A stretch of DNA of 64,000 bases, taken from positions 37,794 to 101,793 of the forward strand of contig DAHWUP010000003.1 of assembly GCA_027334565.1 (NCBI GenBank). Direction: 5' to 3'. Each line of letters begins with the position of its first letter. The first letter of the stretch is position 1. A model generated the notes under the pieces. The model had not been told where the DNA came from. It did no database searches and saw only the letters and a list, made by a program, of their open reading frames with translations. The position numbers were made by a program, and so were the translations under genes. Origin of the DNA: Candidatus Levyibacteriota bacterium (GTDB lineage Bacteria; Patescibacteria; Microgenomatia; Levybacterales; UBA12049). Positions 35,906-44,238 of this stretch are shown here, piece by piece.

Positions 35906-36607
35906 ATGGGAAGTCTATACATTGTAGCAACACCGATCGGGAATTTACAAGATATCACCTTACGTGCTTTGGAGACGCTTAAAATTGTTGATTTTATCGC
36001 TTGTGAAGATACCAGGAAAGCAGTAATTTTGATTAATCACTATTTTCCCAACGACCAAAAAGAAATGCAGGGAAAACTATTCTCATATTATGAGCAGGTC
36101 GAACTCACGAAGATTCCGCAGATAATGAATTTGCTGGCAAACGGTAAAAGTGTGGCTCTTATTTCGGACGCAGGCACTCCTTCAATCTCCGACCCCGGAT
36201 TTAAATTGATCAGGGAGTGTGTAAGAAGTAATATACCGGTGATTTCAATACCCGGCGCCTCTTCGGTTGTTTCCGCCTTGGTAGCATCGGGTTTACCGAC
36301 GGACAAATTTACTTTTCTGGGTTTTCTTCCGCAAAAACCGGGACATAGAATCAAGCTTTTGGAGAATGTTAAAACATCTCAACAAAGTCTGTCCTCGACC
36401 GTGATATTCTTCGAGTCTCCTTATAAATTAATCAAAACCTTGCAGGATTTGAAAAAAGTATTTGGAAATATCGAAATTACGCTTGTAAGAGAACAAACCA
36501 AAGTTCATGAGGAAATAATCGCGTCTACGATAGATGAGTTGTCGGAAAGATTTGCTATAGGAATCAAAGGAGAATTTGTGGTTCTTTTCAGTCTTAAGAC
36601 GACTTAA
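35906..36607 (+). CDS. rsmI: 16S rRNA 2'-O-methyltransferase RsmI
   Basis: A 233-residue tetrapyrrole-methylase-fold enzyme that methylates C1402 of 16S rRNA. The start MGSLYIVATPIGNLQDITLRALETL is the family consensus, so the ATG at 35906 is chosen over the upstream extension to 35867. GTPSISDPGF and PGASSVVSALVASGLP (SAM-binding loops) and the FFESPYKL segment follow. It lacks the small C-terminal domain of longer homologues (about 280 aa). A -10-like TATAAT is at 35872-35877. It overlaps the convergent eno gene by 14 bp. Confidence 0.95.
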   Translation: MGSLYIVATPIGNLQDITLRALETLKIVDFIACEDTRKAVILINHYFPNDQKEMQGKLFSYYEQVELTKIPQIMNLLANGKSVALISDAGTPSISDPGFKLIRECVRSNIPVISIPGASSVVSALVASGLPTDKFTFLGFLPQKPGHRIKLLENVKTSQQSLSSTVIFFESPYKLIKTLQDLKKVFGNIEITLVREQTKVHEEIIASTIDELSERFAIGIKGEFVVLFSLKTT

Positions 36608-37856
36608 GTTCCTGTTCGATCTGTAACAGCCGGTTGTATTTGGCAATTCTTTCTCCGCGTTGTGGGGCCCCGAATTTACAATAATCTGCAGAAACAGCGA
36701 CAGCAAAGTCGGCGATAAAGTCGTCATTGGTTTCGCCCGACCGGTGCGAAACAATGATTTTCAAACCGGCTTGTCTCGCCATCTCAACAACAGCCAAAGC
36801 TTCGATCACCGTCCCAATCTGATTCGGTTTGATAATAATCCCGCTGATCGCCTTTTTTTCGATTGCGGTTCCAAGACGCATAGGATTGGTAACGGTTAAA
36901 TCGTCCCCGACAATTATGGTTTGCCCGGATAACCTTCGGTAAAGTTCTGTCCACCCGTCCCAGTCGTCTTCGGATAAACCGTCTTCAAGGTAAAGAAAAT
37001 GATAGTCCTTGTTTAATTGTTCGTAAAAATTGACCATGTCGCCGGAAGACAGGCTGCCTGATTTATCTTTGATATGATACTTATTTTCCGAATACAAATT
37101 ATTTGACGCTACGTCCAATCCCATAAAAACGTCAAAACCTAACCTTAAATTCGTAGATTCAACCGCTTGTTTGACCGCAATAAGCGCGTCTTGGTTTGAG
37201 GCCAGTTTGGGTGAAAAACCTCCTTCGTCTGCGATCAGCGTAGAAAGGTTGTTTGAAAGCAATATCCTTTTTAGCGAAAAATATATTTTCGTACCGGTTT
37301 CCAACCCCTGGGAAAAAGTCATCGATGAGGCAGGTATGACCAAAAATTCCTGAAAATCGATAGTGCTGCTTTCCGAATGTAAGCCACCGTTCAGAATATT
37401 AAACATCGGCGTAGGAATCTTAAGAGAAAGGTTATCGGTTCTGATAAATTCCCGTAAATATGTGAACAACGGTATTCGGTTGCTGCGCGCGGATGCTTTG
37501 GTTACCGCCATCGATACGGAAAGTATGGCATTGGCTCCGAGTTTGGATTTATTCGGCGTCGCGTCAAGTTCTATCATTTTCTTATCTATATCCTGTTGGC
37601 GGGTAGATTCTAAATTTAATAATGCCGGGGCGATAATGTCGATAACGTTTGAGACTGCATGTTCAACGCTTAGGCCCTGATATTTATCCGGGATTCCGTC
37701 ACGCAGTTCAAAAGCCTCATATTTACCCTTAGAGGTGCCGGCCGGACAGGCTGCCGTACCGTAAGCGCCGTCGGATAAAAGGACCGTAGTTTCTATAGTA
37801 GGTTGTCCTTTGGTATTTAAAATCTGTCTGGAAAGTATCTTGGAAATTTTTGCCAT
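36594..37856 (-). CDS. eno: Enolase
   Basis: A 420-residue glycolytic enzyme interconverting 2-phosphoglycerate and phosphoenolpyruvate. Catalytic and metal residues are in place: GGLHSESST with QEF, ADEGGFSP, the Asp in GLDVASN, LEDGLSEDDW, GDDLTVTN, the Lys in IIKPNQIG, and SHRSGET. It should be active. It is the last gene of a minus-strand block and begins in the stop region of the PEP-synthase-like gene (1 bp shared). Confidence 0.97.
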   Translation of the reverse strand: MAKISKILSRQILNTKGQPTIETTVLLSDGAYGTAACPAGTSKGKYEAFELRDGIPDKYQGLSVEHAVSNVIDIIAPALLNLESTRQQDIDKKMIELDATPNKSKLGANAILSVSMAVTKASARSNRIPLFTYLREFIRTDNLSLKIPTPMFNILNGGLHSESSTIDFQEFLVIPASSMTFSQGLETGTKIYFSLKRILLSNNLSTLIADEGGFSPKLASNQDALIAVKQAVESTNLRLGFDVFMGLDVASNNLYSENKYHIKDKSGSLSSGDMVNFYEQLNKDYHFLYLEDGLSEDDWDGWTELYRRLSGQTIIVGDDLTVTNPMRLGTAIEKKAISGIIIKPNQIGTVIEALAVVEMARQAGLKIIVSHRSGETNDDFIADFAVAVSADYCKFGAPQRGERIAKYNRLLQIEQELKSS

Positions 37857-40081
37857 TATATTTTATTTATAAACTTTTTTTCGGACTGAAACAAGATTTT
37901 TTCGGCTTGGGCAAGATAATCGAAGGGAACGGATATCGCAGTTAAACCGATTGGCAATAAAGCATCGACAAGCTCACCGAAATTGGATAAATCTTCATTA
38001 AGTATGATCGCCGGAAGCGACTTGTCCGATGCAACTTTGAATATTTTTTCAATGTTTGAAAGTAGCGGAAAAGAATATTTGTTCAATTCGGAGAATATTT
38101 CCGGATTATGCCTATCGGTACCAAACAGAAGACTTAAAATCGATTGATAATCGACAAAAATCCCGCTAATCCCGCAGTCAAGAAATTTTTCTAAGTCGTC
38201 TGCGTTTGCGGGAATGTTAGCCGTTATGTATAATTTAAGGCTGTCGGTTTGTGAAAAACCCGCTTCCTTAATGATCTTCATTATGTGTAGCATTTCTTCC
38301 AAAGTTCTAAGATATGGTATCGATACGGATAAATTTTTTGCACCGTGCAGAGTTAAAGCTTTCTTTATCGCTTCAAGTTCAAGGTTAAAGATATCCCGAT
38401 CGTGAGTGTATCGAAAAGCACCGTGAAATCCGAGTAGGGGATTTTCCTCTGTTCCGTCATAATCCGTACCGTTTTCCAAACGCCTGTAATCGGCGGTTGT
38501 AAGGTTGGTCAACTGGTAAACCACCGTTTTCGGAAAAAAAGTCTCGCATACTAAACTTATATAACCGGCCAGTTTTTCGATTAAAAGATGCTGTTCGTTT
38601 CTTTCGATAAGTTTTTTGGGATGTATTCCGATTTCCTCGATAATTTTATGCGCGTCTCCGATGAATGCGCCATCGATGTTTTCGTTTTTAAAATCATGGA
38701 AGCTATCTTTATAATGTGCGCTTATATAAAGCTTGGTAGCAAAATTAATTTTTTTATTTTTATGCTCGTTAGTCGTTGGATTAATCGATAAACCTCCTTT
38801 ATAAATTTCTCCCTTGGTAGCGTTAAGGGTAATAATTTGGTCATTTTTCAAAAGTTTTGAAGCATCGTTGGTTCCGGCAATGCAAGGCATGCTAAGATTT
38901 TTAGACTGAAAAAGTATCTGCATGTTCTTGTCATAGTCATCGATAACCACCGCTGACGCTTTCTTGAGGGAACTTAAATAAAATGATTTTATCGCTTTAA
39001 TCACGACTATATCGCCCGGTGAAATGTGGTTGGCGCTTACCTTATCCGTAACAATTCTGGCAGGCCCCGACGAAATTCCGCGATTGACCGGTATTCCTCT
39101 TAAAATTACTTCTTCTGAATCATCAAAATATTTATTTTTTCTAAGAGTCGGAGTATTTTCCAACGGTAGGGTTTGAATAACAAATAATCTGTCGTTAGCC
39201 AGCGCCCATTCTATCTTTTGCGGAAAAAAACTGTATTTTTCAATGACCTTTCCGAGCTCTGCCAATTCCAAAATTTTTGGATCAGAAATTTTTTGGCTGT
39301 TGCGATTAATAAAACCGAGGTTTACTATCTTATTTTCAATGCCGACTTTTTTAAACTGTTTTTTTTGTTCGGAAATAGTTTTATCGATGATCGTCAAATC
39401 GGATTTTCGAATTCTATAGACGTCCGGTTTTTCTTGATTTAGCGAAATCAGTTCACCGAGACCGAAAATAGCCTCTATTACAAACTCCTCTTTTGCATAA
39501 GTATTGGGGTCGACGGTATAGATTAATCCTGATTTTTCGGACTCGATCATTTGTTGGACAATCAGCGTGGGTTGTATGCTTGAAATCTCGCTTAACTGCT
39601 GATGTCTAAAAAATAAAAGCCTTGGATTAAATTGTTGGGCCCAGGCTGATTTGATTTTTTCGAGCAATACGGCTTCACCTTTAACATTTAGAGACGCGCT
39701 TGACGAGGTATCCGCAGAGATTTCCGAAAATTTGATGGAAACAAGCGGTTCATTCAGATTCTTGTATGCATCGACTATTTCTCTGCAAAGGTCTTCCGGT
39801 AAAACTGCGTCTTCGATCATTTTTTGAAGTATCGCCGAGATCTGATGAAGTGATCGAAGATGGTTAAAGTTAGCGGTCGAGCAAATTTGTCTTATCTTGG
39901 TATCAAGTTTGTTTTCATGTAAAAAATGAGTATAGGCTGCAGGTGTAAGTACAAATCCGTTCGGGACCGGTAGACCGAAAGCATACATTTCTCCCAAGCT
40001 TGCTGCTTTCTCTCCCAACTGCAAGGCATAAGTCTTATCAATGTCTTTAAAGAATTTAAGATAATGTAAGTTTTTATCCAT
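37856..40081 (-). CDS. Catalytically degenerate PEP synthase-like protein
   Basis: A 741-residue homologue of pyruvate, water dikinase (PpsA, about 790 aa) collinear over its whole length: N-terminal KAASLGEM, an ATP-grasp domain, a swivelling domain, and a C-terminal TIM barrel (EENPLLGFHGAFRY ... IPYLRTLEEM). Key residues are replaced: the catalytic His motif TCHAAI reads NMQILF, the ATP-site VRSSATAED reads IKFSEISAD, the metal ligands in EIPSN and GSND read NIPAN and VDYQ, and the C-terminal catalytic Cys is absent. There is no frameshift or stop. It is therefore probably a pseudoenzyme. It lies between the PGI/PMI gene and eno. Confidence 0.85.
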   Translation of the reverse strand: MDKNLHYLKFFKDIDKTYALQLGEKAASLGEMYAFGLPVPNGFVLTPAAYTHFLHENKLDTKIRQICSTANFNHLRSLHQISAILQKMIEDAVLPEDLCREIVDAYKNLNEPLVSIKFSEISADTSSSASLNVKGEAVLLEKIKSAWAQQFNPRLLFFRHQQLSEISSIQPTLIVQQMIESEKSGLIYTVDPNTYAKEEFVIEAIFGLGELISLNQEKPDVYRIRKSDLTIIDKTISEQKKQFKKVGIENKIVNLGFINRNSQKISDPKILELAELGKVIEKYSFFPQKIEWALANDRLFVIQTLPLENTPTLRKNKYFDDSEEVILRGIPVNRGISSGPARIVTDKVSANHISPGDIVVIKAIKSFYLSSLKKASAVVIDDYDKNMQILFQSKNLSMPCIAGTNDASKLLKNDQIITLNATKGEIYKGGLSINPTTNEHKNKKINFATKLYISAHYKDSFHDFKNENIDGAFIGDAHKIIEEIGIHPKKLIERNEQHLLIEKLAGYISLVCETFFPKTVVYQLTNLTTADYRRLENGTDYDGTEENPLLGFHGAFRYTHDRDIFNLELEAIKKALTLHGAKNLSVSIPYLRTLEEMLHIMKIIKEAGFSQTDSLKLYITANIPANADDLEKFLDCGISGIFVDYQSILSLLFGTDRHNPEIFSELNKYSFPLLSNIEKIFKVASDKSLPAIILNEDLSNFGELVDALLPIGLTAISVPFDYLAQAEKILFQSEKKFINKI

Positions 40082-40121
40082 AATTTAATTATGTTTGCTT
40101 GAAGAACAATTATCAAGAGGA

Positions 40122-41159
40122 TTATTTTTTAAGTTCTTGCTTAAAATAATCAACCCAGGGGATTAAGCTTGGATTCTCGTCATAAATCAATGCCAAGAAT
40201 AAAGATAGGTAACCTCCGAAAGATAAAACATTCAATACTTGATCAAGCTTTGTATTTCCCTGCGCATCGTATTCGGTAATACCGACGTTATTTTTTGCAA
40301 TAACTTCTTCGGTAAGCCTTAGGCGCTGTTTAATTTTGGTTTCGTAAAGATCGGATTTTAAAAAAAGTGCTTCGAGCTTATTGTCTTTCGGATATTTTAA
40401 TCCTTCCATTAGATGATGGTTAAGCTCCGGAAGTCTGGAAAAATTTGCAAAACTTTTTGCGGTTTCATTCATCTGATTCCTTAGAATATGGGCATTGCCT
40501 TTGAGAAAATCGGCCGCGATAATAAGAGGAATTTTATTATCAAATTTAAGCGATAACTCTTTTGCAGTTTTAATAATTCGTTCCTGTTCAGATCGCAGGA
40601 GATAGACCGCACGTTCAAATTCATCGTCAGTCATATCGATCAATCCGGTTTGTTTTATAAGCGCGATGGTTCCAACAATTATATATCCGGTGCCGAGTCT
40701 TGGTTGACCGCACGGATTATGTTTGGGGTCAAATACCAACCCTGGAGACTGTTTTGTATTTACCATGTTACCGAGTTCTCCTCCCGAAGTCAAAATAAGC
40801 GTCTGACAACCTAGTCTTAAAGCTTCGGTTGCACAAGACAAAGTTTCTTCTGTTGTGCCGGAGTAGCTTGTCAATACGACCAGTGTTTTGGAATCGGCAA
40901 ATTTTGGCAAGTGGTAATCGTTGATAATCACAAGAGGAATTTTAAGCCTGTCGGCAAACAATGATTCCAAAACATGGCCTCCGTATGAAGAACCGCCCAT
41001 GCCGGCGATCACCAGTTTATCAATATCCCGTTTGGGAATTTTGATATTATAAGCATCTTTCCAGATTTGTTCGCATTGCGCCGGAAGCATTCCGGTAGAC
41101 TCGTATACTTTTTGCGGGTCCAGTTTTCTGATCTCGTTTATGTCTTCAAAATTTATCAT
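40122..41159 (-). CDS. Bifunctional phosphoglucose/phosphomannose isomerase
   Basis: A 345-residue enzyme with two SIS domains, of the archaeal-type PGI/PMI family. Visible motifs are GMGGSSYGGHVLESLF, the phosphate-binding TSYSGTTEETLS (about residues 96-107) and the C-terminal LPELNHHLMEG, where the His is the expected catalytic base. It interconverts glucose-6-P, fructose-6-P and mannose-6-P, feeding both glycolysis and nucleotide sugars. It overlaps the upstream phosphohexomutase by 4 bp and is followed by the PEP-synthase-like gene after 40 bp. Confidence 0.92.
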   Translation of the reverse strand: MINFEDINEIRKLDPQKVYESTGMLPAQCEQIWKDAYNIKIPKRDIDKLVIAGMGGSSYGGHVLESLFADRLKIPLVIINDYHLPKFADSKTLVVLTSYSGTTEETLSCATEALRLGCQTLILTSGGELGNMVNTKQSPGLVFDPKHNPCGQPRLGTGYIIVGTIALIKQTGLIDMTDDEFERAVYLLRSEQERIIKTAKELSLKFDNKIPLIIAADFLKGNAHILRNQMNETAKSFANFSRLPELNHHLMEGLKYPKDNKLEALFLKSDLYETKIKQRLRLTEEVIAKNNVGITEYDAQGNTKLDQVLNVLSFGGYLSLFLALIYDENPSLIPWVDYFKQELKK

Positions 41160-42547
41160 TGTTTTGCTATAGACAGGATAAAAGTTTTCAACTCGTTGAA
41201 TTTTGTGTCAGTCAGTTGTTTTTCAAAGGATTCCACATTCAGTCTTAACAAGGGTTCCGTATTGGATGACCTAACATTAAACCTCCAGGTCGGATTGGAA
41301 AAAGTGATCGCCACACCGTCCAGATCGTTAAGTTGCCCGTCTTTATATTTATCCTTTAGTTTATTTAGAATTTCATTTGCGTTGGATACCTTAAAATTAA
41401 ATTCACCGGATTCGTAACTCCTCTGCAACTTTGCCAAAATTTGGGATAAAGATTTTCCCTCTTCGGATAAAACCTTTAGTACCGCGATGATGGTAGCAAC
41501 CTGTGATTCGGCGTTGCCGGTAGCCTTATAATAAAAATGGCCGGAAGATTCGCCGGCAAACACTCCGCCGGTTTCGGTCAAAGCTTCCGTAATATATGCA
41601 TGGCCGACTTTTGTGATCACCGATTTGCCTCCGCATTCCTCGACGATTTTTTGACTTCCCAAAATATATCTGATATCAAATAAAATGGTTGATCCCGGGT
41701 ATTGTTTTAACATTTGTTCGGCTATTAAGGATGTTATTTTGGTGGCCTCAACTACCTGTCCTTTTTCGTCAATAAAATATAGTCTGTCACCGTCTCCGTC
41801 CGGAGCAAGACCCAGATCCGCTTTTTCACTTAAAACTTTATTCTGAAGATCTTTAAGGTTATCGAAATTCAACGGGTCGGGCTGATGAGCGGGAAAACTT
41901 CCATCGAGTTTAAAGTTCATTCTAATAAGCTCCCCGGGTATCTTTTCAAACAGCGCATCGATATATGTTCCTCCCATCGCATTGGCCGGGTCCGCAACTA
42001 TCTTAAATTTTTTGATCATTGGATTTCCGAAAATCTTAAGAGCATTATCCACCTCGTCTTCCAGGACGCCGGTTTTTTCTTCGATAGTACCCTTGAATTT
42101 TGGGGTATATCCGACACCGGATAGCGCCATTTGTTTGATTTCGTCCATCCCTGTCGGTTTTCCGATCTTCAATAGGCCTTTCGGTGTATTGATCACGAAT
42201 TTCAAGCCGTTGTATTCCGGCGGATTATGAGAGGCTGTAACTTGTATTCCACAATCGTAATTATAATGATTGACCGCAAAATAAAACGTCGGAGTAGAGG
42301 TCATGCCGGCGTCATAAAGATGCGCGCCCATTTCAAGCAAAGTTGTTTTAACCGCAGCATAAAGTTTGGGTCCCGATAATCTCATATCGTAACTTAACAA
42401 AATATTCAGTTGGCGATCGTCCGAAATTTTCTCGGTGAAGAATTTATAAATGGCTTTGGTTATTTGAGAGATACCTTCTTCGTCAAGTTGGGTAGGGTAT
42501 ATAGCTCTGATATCGTAAGATTTGAAAATTGAAGGATCGATGGTCAT
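41156..42547 (-). CDS. Phosphomannomutase/phosphoglucomutase
   Basis: A 463-residue alpha-D-phosphohexomutase of the ManB/AlgC group. The phosphoserine loop is VTASHNPPEYNGLKF, the metal loop DGDGDRLYFID, the sugar-binding loop GESSGHFYYK and the phosphate-binding loop RSSNTEPLLRL; all are intact. It converts hexose-6-phosphate to hexose-1-phosphate for GDP- or UDP-sugar synthesis, linking this block to the glycan cluster. It lies 9 bp after the HolA-like gene. Confidence 0.95.
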   Translation of the reverse strand: MTIDPSIFKSYDIRAIYPTQLDEEGISQITKAIYKFFTEKISDDRQLNILLSYDMRLSGPKLYAAVKTTLLEMGAHLYDAGMTSTPTFYFAVNHYNYDCGIQVTASHNPPEYNGLKFVINTPKGLLKIGKPTGMDEIKQMALSGVGYTPKFKGTIEEKTGVLEDEVDNALKIFGNPMIKKFKIVADPANAMGGTYIDALFEKIPGELIRMNFKLDGSFPAHQPDPLNFDNLKDLQNKVLSEKADLGLAPDGDGDRLYFIDEKGQVVEATKITSLIAEQMLKQYPGSTILFDIRYILGSQKIVEECGGKSVITKVGHAYITEALTETGGVFAGESSGHFYYKATGNAESQVATIIAVLKVLSEEGKSLSQILAKLQRSYESGEFNFKVSNANEILNKLKDKYKDGQLNDLDGVAITFSNPTWRFNVRSSNTEPLLRLNVESFEKQLTDTKFNELKTFILSIAKQ

Positions 42548-42556
42548 TATTACATA

Positions 42557-43249
42557 TTATAAACCGCTTAAAAAAAAGTCAATGCTTATATGGAGAGGAA
42601 CCGAGGTCTTACCGGTCTTTGATTTTAATTCGATATCAAATAATTGCCCGTAAAAGTGAATCAGTTGCTCTTTATTAAAATTTTTTACTTGCGATCTAAG
42701 TTTGGATAGTTGCCAGGGAGCCATACGTTTTGTCTCATCAATTTGGTTGTGGTAATCTCCCAGGGACTGCAAATAAAGCCTGAACTGTCTGACCAGCATG
42801 AAAAAGATCAGCTCATCTTCCTGTTTGGCTCTAAGCTCATGAAATATTCCGATAAGTTGTTTCGAATTTCCCGGTCTTAACTGGTCTAAAAACGTAAACA
42901 ATTTTTGAGGAACATTAAAATTTATCACCTCGAAATTGTTTAACTTTGAAATCGCCGGTTTTGATAACTCAGATCCCTCCCACAATACGACATTCAAATC
43001 GTTCGTAACGTTGAAAAAGTCGATGATTTGTTTAAATTCCGCAGAAGTTACCTTATTTTTAGTGAACAGATTTTCGATAAAAATGACTTTTTCGTCCGAA
43101 AAAATAGATTTGTTTTTACTTAGCTGAAATAAAGTGTCATAAATTAACCCTTCGCCGTTTAGAATCAAATGCTCGGGATATTCGTTCTTTTTGCCAAAGT
43201 AATAGTCTCTTGTTTTTTCGATGTCTGAGCCGTGAATGATAAGTTTCAT
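42557..43249 (-). CDS. holA: DNA polymerase III delta subunit-like protein
   Basis: A 230-residue protein, short compared with typical HolA (about 320-340 aa). The N-terminus (KLIIHGSD, then LSKNKSIFSDEKVIFIENLF) resembles the AAA-like domain of delta without a P-loop, and the C-terminal ELIFFMLVRQFRLYLQSLGDY and FDIELKSKTGKTS are the usual clamp-loader collar features. It would open the sliding clamp. The identification is by pattern, so less secure than for the neighbours. It overlaps the metallopeptidase gene by 4 bp. Confidence 0.75.
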   Translation of the reverse strand: MKLIIHGSDIEKTRDYYFGKKNEYPEHLILNGEGLIYDTLFQLSKNKSIFSDEKVIFIENLFTKNKVTSAEFKQIIDFFNVTNDLNVVLWEGSELSKPAISKLNNFEVINFNVPQKLFTFLDQLRPGNSKQLIGIFHELRAKQEDELIFFMLVRQFRLYLQSLGDYHNQIDETKRMAPWQLSKLRSQVKNFNKEQLIHFYGQLFDIELKSKTGKTSVPLHISIDFFLSGL

Positions 43250-43668
43250 ATGCCGTTTCTGCGTTTGTATTCTTTATATAAAGCTTCTGCGGTTTTGCCA
43301 AGATGGCGGCTTCTGGTACGATGAGCAAGTAAAGCGCCTGAAAAATTTTGCGGGATATGCAACAACTCATGTATCAATACCTTTATTTTTTCCTGTTCGC
43401 TTAAATTATCATAATATTTGGAAAGGACTTCGATCACATATGCGGGTTCTATGTTAAGCGCCTGTTGAAAGATCTTCGGGAACGACCAAATCCTTGCGTA
43501 TGCTCTTGATTTGGATCCGCTCGTACGATAACAGTATATCTGCTTTAAGTTGATATGATCCATGTCCAGAACCTGCAGAATTTTTTTTAACAATTGTTTG
43601 ACATCATTCGCTTGTTCCCAATCAAGACCGGAAGCGTGGTTTTTGGAGAATGTCTTTCGTTTCTTCAT
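43246..43668 (-). CDS. Putative phage-type metallopeptidase
   Basis: A 140-residue protein with the zinc motif HELLH (in KVLIHELLHIPQNFSGALLAH) at about residues 92-96, preceded by YVIEVLSKYYDNLSEQEKIK, the pattern of the small PhageMetallopep family found in phages and in CPR genomes. The third ligand may be the His of GALLAH or of SRHLG. The N-terminus is basic. It overlaps YkuK upstream and HolA downstream by 4 bp each. Its substrate is unknown; it may not be a protease at all. Confidence 0.7.
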   Translation of the reverse strand: MKKRKTFSKNHASGLDWEQANDVKQLLKKILQVLDMDHINLKQIYCYRTSGSKSRAYARIWSFPKIFQQALNIEPAYVIEVLSKYYDNLSEQEKIKVLIHELLHIPQNFSGALLAHRTRSRHLGKTAEALYKEYKRRNGI

Positions 43669-44192
43669 GTATGCTTATCGGCGACATAAGAAGCTGCATA
43701 TGCTTCAGGTTTGGTCTTGGCGATATAACCGTTCCCGGTTACCATACCGACGACCTCCTTGATCATCTCCCTGCTGGCGCCGTGTTCGCCTACATCCACG
43801 TGAATTTCCAGATTATAATTTAAGGCCCGTCCGTTTAATTTTTGTTTAAATAATGGAACAAAAACTGAAGCGAAAGTCAAAGAGGCGATCGTCTCGGCAT
43901 AGATCTTTTCTCTAAGACTATGTATATTCTTTTTATCCTGTCTTCTCCAGAAGTATTTACCGCCAAATCCTCTTCTGTGTATAAGAATCGCGGTCACCAG
44001 ATTTATTTCTTTTGTGCCGTTTTTACGCCTTACAATATTGTTCTTTTCGTGTGAATCCGTTCCGATCACAAGACTATACTCGCTGTCAGGCTCTTCTTCC
44101 AAAAATTCCTTGATTTTTGAAATAATTTCTTGTAGTGATAGCTCTCCGTGTGTGATACTGTGAAATGTTTCGCTTTTATAATCCTTATCCAT
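43665..44192 (-). CDS. YkuK-type RNase H-fold protein (DUF458)
   Basis: A 175-residue protein matching the predicted RNase H-like family of Bacillus YkuK: start FHSITHGELSLQEIISKI, the acidic strand LVIGTDSHEK, and the later IHVDVGEHGASREMIKEVVGMV segment with the second set of acidic residues. Nuclease activity is predicted from the fold, not shown. It heads the run metallopeptidase, HolA-like, phosphohexomutase, PGI/PMI, PEP-synthase-like, eno. Confidence 0.82.
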   Translation of the reverse strand: MDKDYKSETFHSITHGELSLQEIISKIKEFLEEEPDSEYSLVIGTDSHEKNNIVRRKNGTKEINLVTAILIHRRGFGGKYFWRRQDKKNIHSLREKIYAETIASLTFASVFVPLFKQKLNGRALNYNLEIHVDVGEHGASREMIKEVVGMVTGNGYIAKTKPEAYAASYVADKHT

Positions 44193-44210
44193 GGGGTTTG
44201 TATCCAGTAG

Positions 44211-44238
44211 ATTATAGCATATCGGCTCAAATGCCCAA
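44211..44238 (-). promoter_or_regulatory. Promoter upstream of the YkuK-like gene
   Basis: TTGGGC (44238-44233), a 16-bp spacer and TATAAT (44216-44211) on the minus strand, inside the 3' end of the glycosidase gene and just after it; the -10 is 18 bp from the ATG. It would drive the block down to eno. Confidence 0.5.

Noticed and set aside
35867..35958. 91-bp overlap of the longest dedA and rsmI frames
   Set aside because: Both families have their conserved N-termini at internal ATG codons (35901 and 35906), which removes the overlap.
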